64,000 nucleotides of DNA, taken from the NCBI RefSeq assembly GCF_051251565.1, contig NZ_JBPOFB010000003.1:1-64000 (forward strand). The letters run 5' to 3'. The notes under the pieces were generated by a model, which did no database searches, was not told where the DNA came from, and saw only the letters and a program-made list of their open reading frames with translations. A program made the position numbers and the translations under genes. The number at the start of each line of letters is the position of its first letter. Position 1 is the first letter of the stretch. This document shows positions 57,420-64,000 of the stretch, one piece after another. Source of the stretch: Marivita sp051251565 (GTDB taxonomy: Bacteria > Pseudomonadota > Alphaproteobacteria > Rhodobacterales > Rhodobacteraceae).

Positions 57420-58286
57420 TCAGAGCGAGGTCAAGCGAGCGTGGCGCAGGACGGCATCGCCCTGTGCGGCGATCCTGTCGATTGCCGCGTGCAGCGCTTC
57501 GTGGCGCACCGACATGGAAAACGCGTTGGCATGCAGCAGCGTATCGGGGTCAGACACCCATCCGACATGACCTTTCCAGAAAAGCAGATCACCACGTAAC
57601 GGCGGCGTGCCGGGGGCAAGGGTGTCACCCAGCTGCTCCATCTGCTGATCACTGTCGCCGGGACAAGCGAGGCCACAGGCGTGGCAGGCGATCTGCACCA
57701 GACCGGAACAGTCAATCCCGAAGGCGGAGTTGCCACCCCAGAGATAGGGCGTGCCGAGCAGGCGTTCGGCGACCGCAATAGGATCGGTGTCGTGATGGTC
57801 GATGGGTCGTAGATGTCGGGAGGGCACGAACAACTCTTGGCTGTGAAGCCTGCCCGACCATGCGACGCGCGACCAGCCGTCGTTCTCGTCGAGGACCACC
57901 AGTTCGGACCCCATTGACAGGGATTTGACCGGGCCAGGCGTTTTCAGGCCGCTTGTCGGTTTGGCGTAGCTTTGCGCAGCGGCGATCCGGTGGGTCGGGG
58001 TCATGTCCGGGTGGCCGACAAGCTGCTCGACGGCGATCCAGCCGGAATAGCGCGTGGCCGCCATTTCGCCGTAAGCCCACACATCCTTCGATAGTGCGTG
58101 AATGGTGAATGCTTGTCCGCGCAACATTTGACGGTCACGTGCACCGCCCGGTTTTGCAAAAAGGTCGGTCACGGGCTGCGCGGTGTGTCTGATCTCCGGG
58201 TCGCAGCGGCGCAGGCCGTGTTCGTCGCAGGCGCGTGCGATCTCGTCAGCGGTGGCTTTGGACCAGAAATCGCGCCGGTCGCTCAT
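57420..58286 (-). CDS. NlpC/P60 family peptidase with SH3 domain
   Basis: 288 residues starting at MSDRRDFWSKATADE; the ATG overlaps the stop of the upstream aminopeptidase gene (ATGA). An SH3-like domain (about 60-150) precedes the NlpC/P60 domain: GTPYLWGGNSAFGIDCSGLV (Cys), FWKGHVGWV (His) and LLHANAFSM (third residue). It cleaves gamma-D-Glu-diaminopimelate bonds of murein peptides. There is no signal peptide, so it may recycle muropeptides in the cytoplasm, in line with its aminopeptidase partner. Confidence 0.92.
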   Translation of the reverse strand: MSDRRDFWSKATADEIARACDEHGLRRCDPEIRHTAQPVTDLFAKPGGARDRQMLRGQAFTIHALSKDVWAYGEMAATRYSGWIAVEQLVGHPDMTPTHRIAAAQSYAKPTSGLKTPGPVKSLSMGSELVVLDENDGWSRVAWSGRLHSQELFVPSRHLRPIDHHDTDPIAVAERLLGTPYLWGGNSAFGIDCSGLVQIACHACGLACPGDSDQQMEQLGDTLAPGTPPLRGDLLFWKGHVGWVSDPDTLLHANAFSMSVRHEALHAAIDRIAAQGDAVLRHARLTSL

Positions 58287-59668
58287 AGGTCCATCATGTC
58301 TGGCAGCGCGGCGAAGAGCGCACGCACGCCCTGCATGGCACCGCCTTTGGGACGGCCAGGGGCCGGGTTGGGTTGCCAGCCATAAATGTCGAAATGGATG
58401 TAGCGATCCTGTTCGCTGACGAACCGGCGCAGAAACAGGGCGGCGGTGATCGCCCCGGCAAACCCACCCTTGGGCGCATTGTCGAGATCGGCAATGCCCG
58501 GTTCGATCATGGCCTCGTAAGGGTCGTGGAACGGCAGACGCCACACCGGATCGGCCATGCGTCGCGCCGCAAGGTCAAGCGAGGTCGCCACCACGTCATC
58601 ATCGGTGAAATAGGGGGCAAGATCGGGGCCAACGGCAACCCGGGCCGCCCCGGTGAGCGTGGCCATGGACACGATCAGGTCAGGCGTGTCTTCGGAGGCG
58701 AGGGTCAGCGCATCGGCGAGCACCAGACGGCCTTCGGCATCGGTGTTGTTGATCTCGACCGTAAGGCCCTTGCGCGAGGTCAGGATGTCTTGGGGTCGAA
58801 AGCTGTTGCTGCTGACGGAATTTTCCACCGCCGGGATCAGCACCCGCAGTCGAAGTTCGAGCCCGGACGCCATGATCATATGGGCAAGGCCCAGCACATT
58901 GGCCGCGCCGCCCATATCCTTTTTCATCAAGCCCATCGAACTGCCGGGTTTGAGGTTCAGGCCGCCGGTGTCAAAACACACGCCCTTGCCCACCAGCGTG
59001 ATCCTTGGCCCGCGATTGCCCCATGTCATGTCGATCAGACGGGGCGCACGATCTGAGGCGCGGCCCACGGTATGGATCATCGGGAAATTGTCTTTGAGCA
59101 GGGCATCGCCCGTGGTCACGGCGATTGCTGCGCCATGCTGGTCGGCCAAGCCGCGCGCGGCGGATTCAAGTTCTGCCGGGCCCATGTCAGAGGCTGGTGT
59201 GTTGATCAGGTCACGGGTCAGGAACTCGGCCTCAGCCATGATCGACAGGCGGGTCGCGTCAACACCGTCTGGTGCGACAAGGGTGGCCTGTTCGGCCCCG
59301 CTGTCGCGGTAGCGGTCAAAGCTGTAGCTTGCCAGCAGCCAACCCAGCGCCTCTTGTTCAAGATGTTCATCTTCGATGCCACTGTGGATGCGGTAGGTGC
59401 CGGGCGCAAGTCTGGGCAGGGCCGCGGCCAGCGCGTATCGGTCGCGTTTGCGGGCCGCCGCGGTGCCGTAGCCAACCAGCACAGAGTCAGGATGGCCAAT
59501 GGCGTCAGGGATCATCAAAGCGGTGCCAAGCGCGCCCTTGAACCTGCTTGCTTCGACCCAGGTGCGCACAGTGTCGCTTTGCTGTGCAGCCCAGAGTGCA
59601 ACGTCTTCAGACCCCAAAACGTAGACTGGCAGCGCTTTTGTTCCCGCTGGTGCGAGTGCAACGGTCAT
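58283..59668 (-). CDS. Leucyl aminopeptidase family protein (M17)
   Basis: 461 residues. The M17 signatures are TLVGKGVCFDTGGLNLKPG (metal-binding Lys and Asp) and NNTDAEGRLVLADAL (Asp and Glu plus the bicarbonate-site Arg). The N-terminal domain is divergent. It is a cytosolic two-zinc or manganese aminopeptidase. Overlap with the NlpC/P60 gene suggests joint use in peptide turnover, perhaps of cell-wall peptides. Confidence 0.94.
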   Translation of the reverse strand: MTVALAPAGTKALPVYVLGSEDVALWAAQQSDTVRTWVEASRFKGALGTALMIPDAIGHPDSVLVGYGTAAARKRDRYALAAALPRLAPGTYRIHSGIEDEHLEQEALGWLLASYSFDRYRDSGAEQATLVAPDGVDATRLSIMAEAEFLTRDLINTPASDMGPAELESAARGLADQHGAAIAVTTGDALLKDNFPMIHTVGRASDRAPRLIDMTWGNRGPRITLVGKGVCFDTGGLNLKPGSSMGLMKKDMGGAANVLGLAHMIMASGLELRLRVLIPAVENSVSSNSFRPQDILTSRKGLTVEINNTDAEGRLVLADALTLASEDTPDLIVSMATLTGAARVAVGPDLAPYFTDDDVVATSLDLAARRMADPVWRLPFHDPYEAMIEPGIADLDNAPKGGFAGAITAALFLRRFVSEQDRYIHFDIYGWQPNPAPGRPKGGAMQGVRALFAALPDMMDL

Positions 59669-59728
59669 GGCTTTCCCCTATCCTGATAGGCGGGACCGTA
59701 CGCCGATGACCACGCGCTGCAAGCGGAA

Positions 59729-60109
59729 TCAGAGCGACAGGTCCAACCCCATTTCGGCGCAGGACATGGCCATTTCACCGCAGCGCACCAATCGGCACAG
59801 CGTGGCCGCGAGCGCCACCGGATCGCCGGTGTCGATGGTGTTCATCACGTCATGGCCGACCCGTGCAAGGATCGGCAGGCCAATCTGATCGGCAATCGGG
59901 ATCAGCGCATGCACCGATTTGCGCAACGCATCGTGATTGCCGCGGCTGTAGTCATCACGAATACGGTGAAACCGCGATGCGATGTCTTCGAGCGCGCGGC
60001 ATAGGATGTTTTCGGCCACTGACGGGCCCAGATCACGACTCAGCGCATTCAGGGTGTCTTCGTCAAAATATGCTGTGTCACGCGGATGCAACACCAAGAT
60101 TTCCTGCAT
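59729..60109 (-). CDS. Hpt-like small protein
   Basis: 126 residues, all helical by composition. The segment LRKSVHALIPIADQIGLPIL resembles the phosphotransfer-domain core HxLKGxAxxIG, with His kept and Lys replaced by Ile. The flanking helices TLNALSRDLGPSVAENILCRAL and VALAATLCRLVRCGEMAM fit a four-helix bundle. No recognised partner kinase is nearby. AGGA lies upstream of the ATG. It may be an orphan or degenerate phosphotransfer protein. Confidence 0.6.
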   Translation of the reverse strand: MQEILVLHPRDTAYFDEDTLNALSRDLGPSVAENILCRALEDIASRFHRIRDDYSRGNHDALRKSVHALIPIADQIGLPILARVGHDVMNTIDTGDPVALAATLCRLVRCGEMAMSCAEMGLDLSL

Positions 60110-60258
60110 CAGTTTAAATCCTTTCTCACCCTTACCCGGCGACCTCTATCGCAGCCCTGCCTTTCCAATTGGTAACCCCCGCGACGGTTTTTCCCTCGAA
60201 TTCCGATTAATTTCGACGTATCCCGCTGGAATCGACGACCAGAGAGGCGGAGGATTTC

Positions 60259-60909
60259 ATGGACGCCGCGAAACCGCTGCCCGCATATCTCATACAACGG
60301 TATCAGGGCTGGAAGGCCACGACCTATTCGGACAACCGCGCGTGGTACAAGCGATTGGCCACAGAAGGCCAGCGCCCACGCGCGATGGTGATTTCCTGCT
60401 GCGACAGCCGGGTGCATGTGACGTCGATCTTTGGCGCGGATCAGGGTGAGTTTTTCATCCACCGGAATATCGCCAATCTCGTCCCGCCCTATGAACCGGA
60501 TGGCGATCACCATGGCACCTCGGCAGCGGTAGAATATGCAGTGACTGCGCTGAACGTGGCACATTTGATCGTGCTGGGGCATTCGAATTGCGGCGGGGTG
60601 CAGGGCTGTCTGGATATGTGTTCCGGCAATGCGCCGCATCTTGAGGAACAGTCCAGCTTTGTGGGCCGGTGGATGGATATTCTGCGCCCGGGCTATGAGC
60701 GGGTGAAGGCGATGAACACACCCGAAGGTCAGCTGCGCGCGCTGGAAAAGGAATCGGTGATCGTGTCGCTAGAGAACCTGATGACGTTTCCGTTCATCCG
60801 CGACGCCGTTGCGCAGGATCTGCTGACGCTGCACGGGTTGTGGACGGATATCGGCGAAGGCGGGCTTGAGTTTTTCGACCCCAAGACGCGGGCGTTTCAG
60901 CCAGTCTGA
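60259..60909 (+). CDS. Beta-class carbonic anhydrase
   Basis: 216 residues; GGAGG lies five bases before the ATG. Zinc ligands are Cys in VISCCDSRV, His and Cys in LGHSNCGGVQGC; Asp and Arg of CDSR complete the site. RNIANLVPPY is the fold signature. It interconverts CO2 and bicarbonate in the cytoplasm. The stop TGA and the stop of the convergent gene abut as TGATCA, with no space between. Confidence 0.95.
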   Translation: MDAAKPLPAYLIQRYQGWKATTYSDNRAWYKRLATEGQRPRAMVISCCDSRVHVTSIFGADQGEFFIHRNIANLVPPYEPDGDHHGTSAAVEYAVTALNVAHLIVLGHSNCGGVQGCLDMCSGNAPHLEEQSSFVGRWMDILRPGYERVKAMNTPEGQLRALEKESVIVSLENLMTFPFIRDAVAQDLLTLHGLWTDIGEGGLEFFDPKTRAFQPV

Positions 60910-61236
60910 TCAGTTCTGAAGCGTGGCTGACGCGCCCGAGCAATCGGTGCGCAGCTTGGGCCGGCCCAGACGGGTCGCCAGACGGGAGAGCGGAGAGCCG
61001 ATCATCGCGCCTGTGCAGACGGGCTTGCCAGTTTCGTCTTCCAGCACCAGATGACCCGCGCGAAAAGTGATCGCATAGCCTTTGGCAGCAAGACGGGCAC
61101 ACAGGTCCCCCCAGCTTGTCGCGCGTTCAAAATGCGGCAGCAGCACCGTTCGCAGCAGCATCGCAGTTTCACTGTCCAACGGCATCGGCATACCGGTGGA
61201 CGTATCGGCATGAAGGGGAACGGACTGAATCGCCAT
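60910..61236 (-). CDS. Conserved hypothetical protein
   Basis: 108 residues, soluble. The central segment LCARLAAKGYAITFRAGHLVL and the following GKPVCTGAMIGSPLSRLATRLGRP look conserved across Rhodobacterales, with an ordered beta-hairpin-like pattern. No function is known. The start ATG 61236 has no strong ribosome site. It shares its last base boundary with the convergent carbonic anhydrase. Confidence 0.75.
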   Translation of the reverse strand: MAIQSVPLHADTSTGMPMPLDSETAMLLRTVLLPHFERATSWGDLCARLAAKGYAITFRAGHLVLEDETGKPVCTGAMIGSPLSRLATRLGRPKLRTDCSGASATLQN

Positions 61237-61428
61237 CGGGAACGCCTTTACTGGTTCTTAACGATTTCAGGGTGCGAGCCAAATGCGGCAAGAATGGGGC
61301 ACCTCTGTGCGCCCTTCTGGGGTGTGAAGATTCCGCAACAGAGTGTCGGGTTTTGTGAGCGAATGGGCGCGCCCTGCCCCGGCGCGCGGCGTCTGGCCTG
61401 CGCCCCCACTATGCAGCCGCTTAGTCGA

Positions 61429-61469
61429 AAAAAGAAAACGGCCTCCGAACCGTTGGTCGAAAGCCGTTT
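61429..61469 (-). terminator. Terminator of asd
   Basis: On the minus strand AAACGGC and GCCGTTT close a long imperfect stem, followed by TTCTTTTTT. It is about 30 bases beyond the asd stop. Confidence 0.65.
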
Positions 61470-61496
61470 GTTTAGACCGAAGGTCGTTGTGCGCGG

Positions 61497-62519
61497 TTAG
61501 CCCTTTTTGAGCGCTTCCCGTCCCAGAACCTCGGCAATCTGTACCGCGTTCAAGGCCGCGCCTTTGCGCAGGTTATCCGACACACACCAAAGGTTGATGC
61601 CATTGTCGATCGTGCTGTCCTGACGGATGCGGCTGATGAAGGTGGCATAATCGCCGACACATTCGATTGGCGACACGTAGCCACCCGGTTCGCGCTTGTC
61701 GATCACCATGACGCCCGGCGCTTCGCGCAGGATATCGCGGGCTTCGTCCTCGTCGAGGAAATCCTCAAACTCGATGTTGATCGCCTCGGAATGGCCGACG
61801 AAGACCGGCACACGCACGCAGGTTGCGGTGACCTTGATCGACGGGTCGATGATCTTTTTGGTCTCGACGACCATCTTCCATTCTTCTTTGGTCGACCCGT
61901 CTTCCATGAAGTCGTCGATTTGCGGAATGACGTTGAATGCGATCTGCTTTTGAAACTTCGCAGGTGGCACTTCGGACACCGGATTGTAGACCGCCTTGGT
62001 CTGATCCCACAATTCATCCATGCCTTCTTTGCCGGCACCCGACACCGATTGGTAGGTCGAGACAACAACGCGCTTGATGCGGGCGCGATCGTGCAGCGGC
62101 TTGAGCGCGACCACCATCTGTGCAGTCGAGCAGTTGGGGTTGGCGATGATGTTCTTCTTGGAATAGCCGTGGATCGCATGCGCGTTCACTTCGGGCACGA
62201 TCAGCGGCACATCGGGGTCGTAGCGATAGAGCGATGAGTTGTCGATCACCACGCAACCCGCCTTGGCAGCGATGGGCGCGTATTTTTTGGTCGCGTCAGA
62301 GCCGATGGCAAACAGCGCAATGTCCCAGCCCGTGAAATCAAACGTGTCGAGATCCGTGGTCTTCAGCGTCCTGTCACCAAAGCTGACCTCCGTGCCCAGC
62401 GACCGGCGCGATGCAAGCACGGCGATCTCGTCAACGGGGAACTGGCGTTCGGCCAGAATGTTCAGCATTTCGCGGCCCACGTTTCCGGTGGCACCTGCAA
62501 CGACGACTCTGTAGCCCAT
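61497..62519 (-). CDS. asd: Aspartate-semialdehyde dehydrogenase
   Basis: 340 residues. VVVAGATGNVGREMLNIL is the NADP-binding loop, the nucleophile Cys is in ANPNCSTAQMV and the active-site His in VPVFVGHSEAINIEF. It reduces aspartyl phosphate to the semialdehyde, feeding Lys/diaminopimelate, Met and Thr synthesis. Length matches the Gram-negative short type. A 131-base gap separates it from the upstream Hint gene. Confidence 0.96.
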   Translation of the reverse strand: MGYRVVVAGATGNVGREMLNILAERQFPVDEIAVLASRRSLGTEVSFGDRTLKTTDLDTFDFTGWDIALFAIGSDATKKYAPIAAKAGCVVIDNSSLYRYDPDVPLIVPEVNAHAIHGYSKKNIIANPNCSTAQMVVALKPLHDRARIKRVVVSTYQSVSGAGKEGMDELWDQTKAVYNPVSEVPPAKFQKQIAFNVIPQIDDFMEDGSTKEEWKMVVETKKIIDPSIKVTATCVRVPVFVGHSEAINIEFEDFLDEDEARDILREAPGVMVIDKREPGGYVSPIECVGDYATFISRIRQDSTIDNGINLWCVSDNLRKGAALNAVQIAEVLGREALKKG

Positions 62520-62650
62520 GTGGCTCTCCTTTCACTTGCCAACCCCGGTGTCGTGTCGGGGCCGGACTGAGCGTGGCTCATACAGGACGTGCTGCGCCTG
62601 CGAAAGGGTCTTCACGGGTCTTGGGGGGGCGAAATGCACCCTCTGCGCAA

Positions 62651-63637
62651 TCATAGTGGGAAAAACTGACCCGACAGAAGCGGTTTGCCGTTCTTGAGAT
62701 GCCGGGCCAGCAATTGTTTTTGGTGTTTGGCCGATGGGATGCACCGGGTAGCACGCCCCAGATCGACGCCTTGTGCTTCATCGGGAAACAGTGCGGCGAA
62801 TTCTCTGCGCGCGCTTTGTGTTAGCGCGTGCAGCCCCTGCGGGCCGGGAAAAAAGCTTTCCGATGGGGCGCCATTGGCAAAAACGATGGTGTGTTCGTCA
62901 AACACGAGGTGATGGTAGGACATCCCGCGCAGGCTGGTGTCGATAGAACATCCGGGCAGAACGGTCAGGCGGATCGCGGCAACCAGCACCGTGTCACTGC
63001 CGAACATGCGTTGTCCAATCGACGACGCGACCAGCATGCGATGTTGTCGCGAGACATAGAGCGTATCGCTGGGAAGACCCGCGCCCAAGGCGCCCGCCTC
63101 TATGCAGATGGGGCGCAAGGTTGGGTTGGCCATCAGGTCAAACCGCGACACCGTTCGTTTCAGGTTGAGCCTGAGCGGCAGAGCCGCACCATCAAGGGTG
63201 CAGACATGGTCCCCCGGTTGAAGCTGTTCCACGGGTTTTGCCCCACCCTCAACCGCGATCTGCGTTCCATTCGCAAAGCACACAACATCGGCATAGTTCC
63301 AGCCGTCCGTGTGGTTTTGGTAAGACCCAAGCGTTGCCCCAATGGTGAACGCAGAACCTTCGGCCGGCACAAAGTACCATTCCGAATCAGTGTTGAAGAA
63401 ATAAAAGGTTTCGACGTGGGCCTGACCGTCCACATCGGTGAAATCGACATTGATGCTATGGGGTTGGCCCCATGATGCAGAGGGCGGACCGTTGTCGATC
63501 GACACGGTTTCATTGGCGTCGCCGCTGCCTTCGTAAGCGCCATCATCGTCGTCGAATGTGGCGGAGTAAGACGTGGTATATTGCGCGTTGTAAAACGTGC
63601 CCGTCCATTTGAACGCCGTCACCGTCAAGACCGCCAT
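62651..63637 (-). CDS. Hint domain-containing protein
   Basis: 328 residues. The N-terminal part (1-115) is beta-rich and acidic (TFDDDDGAYEGSGDANE). A Hint (hedgehog/intein) domain covers about 118-260: CFANGTQIAVEGGAKPVEQL, PGDHVCTLDG and TLYVSRQHRMLV. Such proteins are abundant in Rhodobacterales, where the domain usually ends the protein and self-cleavage has not been shown. No signal peptide is present; type I secretion without one is possible. The role is unknown. Confidence 0.88.
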   Translation of the reverse strand: MAVLTVTAFKWTGTFYNAQYTTSYSATFDDDDGAYEGSGDANETVSIDNGPPSASWGQPHSINVDFTDVDGQAHVETFYFFNTDSEWYFVPAEGSAFTIGATLGSYQNHTDGWNYADVVCFANGTQIAVEGGAKPVEQLQPGDHVCTLDGAALPLRLNLKRTVSRFDLMANPTLRPICIEAGALGAGLPSDTLYVSRQHRMLVASSIGQRMFGSDTVLVAAIRLTVLPGCSIDTSLRGMSYHHLVFDEHTIVFANGAPSESFFPGPQGLHALTQSARREFAALFPDEAQGVDLGRATRCIPSAKHQKQLLARHLKNGKPLLSGQFFPL

Positions 63638-63752
63638 TGCGCCACACCCCCTTTTGCGGGGATGTGCCTGGCGTGCCCCTGTCCCCGAACAGATACCGGG
63701 GCAAGCCTAGCCAATCAGGCTTTACGCAGTCCTAACGGGGTTGGCGCGGTGA

Positions 63753-64000
63753 TCAGCGCCCCGGGATATCTGACCGTGGCGGTGCGGGATCCCAGCTTTC
63801 GATGATTTTCGCGGCCTCGTCTGCTGTTTCGACAAAACGGAACAGATCAAGGTCTTCCGGGCTGATCGTTCCAGCATCGGAAAGCGCCTCCCAGTTGATG
63901 ATCTTTTCCCAGAACGCCCGGCCAAAAAGCAGGAATGGCACGCGGTCCATGCGCCCCGTCTGGATCAAAGTCAGCGCCTCGAACATCTCGTCCAGCGTGC
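63753..64000 (-). CDS. LOG family (TIGR00730) protein, 5' part beyond the window
   Basis: Only the last 82 or so residues are in the window; the start lies beyond base 64000. TLDE immediately before MFEALTLIQTGRM is the end of the PGGxGTxxE motif of cytokinin-riboside 5'-monophosphate phosphoribohydrolases (LOG). LLFGRAFWEKIINWEAL and the following FRFVETADEAAKII fit the C-terminal domain. In bacteria the family hydrolyses AMP-like nucleotides. Confidence 0.88.
   Translation of the reverse strand, partial: TLDEMFEALTLIQTGRMDRVPFLLFGRAFWEKIINWEALSDAGTISPEDLDLFRFVETADEAAKIIESWDPAPPRSDIPGR

Noticed and set aside
61237..61496. Possible small gene between the hypothetical protein and asd
   Set aside because: Only short frames without ribosome sites; the stretch holds the asd terminator and nothing else that can be supported.
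1..64000. CRISPR array, insertion sequence, prophage or toxin-antitoxin module
   Set aside because: No regularly spaced direct repeats, transposase, integrase, phage structural gene or convincing two-gene toxin pair was seen.

Overview
The window is a gene-dense, GC-rich bacterial chromosome segment. It fits an alphaproteobacterium of the order Rhodobacterales, most likely the Roseobacter group. This rests on recognisable lineage markers: the S4 protein type, a 44-residue aa3-oxidase subunit IV, DUF6173, DUF6356 and DUF465 small proteins, a FliL / small protein / MotE flagellar block, a RutR-type pyrimidine regulator with an NMT1-type ABC transporter, candidate CtrA boxes, and a MutL that carries the endonuclease motif. 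No taxonomic search could be run. No insertion sequence, prophage, integrase or CRISPR array is visible, and no gene-free stretch exceeds about 300 bases.

Layout. Bases 1-60 are a C-homopolymer that looks like an assembly end. 91-3035 (minus) is a chain cinA-like / GNAT / AhpD-like / OmpA-like with overlapping genes. 3083-8352 (plus) holds sfsA, map, a DUF1796-like gene, hisC-tyrC and an extensin-like peptidase. 8355-13185 is a flagellar block: fliP, fliN, fliH and fliF (minus), divergent from fliL, a small membrane protein and motE (plus). After tRNA-Arg(CCU) and a LacI-type regulator, 14493-24776 is a complete reductive pyrimidine-degradation locus. It has preT-preA (dihydropyrimidine dehydrogenase), hydA (dihydropyrimidinase), hyuC (beta-ureidopropionase type), a four-gene ABC importer and rutR, with two matching palindromic operators at the two catabolic promoters.

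24995-35425 carries a DUF1127 protein, rpsD, an EAL phosphodiesterase with a perfect CtrA box upstream, phaA-phaB, an EamA exporter, an mhqO-mhqD type dioxygenase/esterase pair, a LysR regulator divergent from a 39-residue protein, several small conserved proteins and a polyprenyl diphosphate synthase. 35418-41445 holds ispE, a TPR protein, ETF-ubiquinone oxidoreductase and greA coupled to an unknown membrane protein. 41554-45663 (minus) is a molybdenum-cofactor operon, fdhD-mobA-mobB-moeA, where moeA carries an extra 300-residue N-terminal domain. The remainder holds azlCD, a lipoprotein, a cytochrome oxidase subunit IV, an Lrp-type regulator with a large nested operator, rmuC-mutL, an AEC carrier, fghA / DUF188 / HAD / ornithine-cyclodeaminase-like genes in overlap, an MFS carrier, NlpC/P60 and M17 peptidases, an Hpt-like protein, carbonic anhydrase, asd, a Hint-domain protein and the 3' part of a LOG-family gene cut by the window edge.

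The most useful signals beyond gene calls are: the RutR operator pair and the transporter it implicates; two nested-palindrome elements at the ends of convergent genes (22049-22113 and 48947-49018); a nested palindrome before the Lrp-type gene; CtrA-like sites that tie flagellar and c-di-GMP genes together; the moeA fusion; and a two-copy REP-like repeat. No wholly new multi-gene system was found. Most of the window is ordinary chromosomal backbone.
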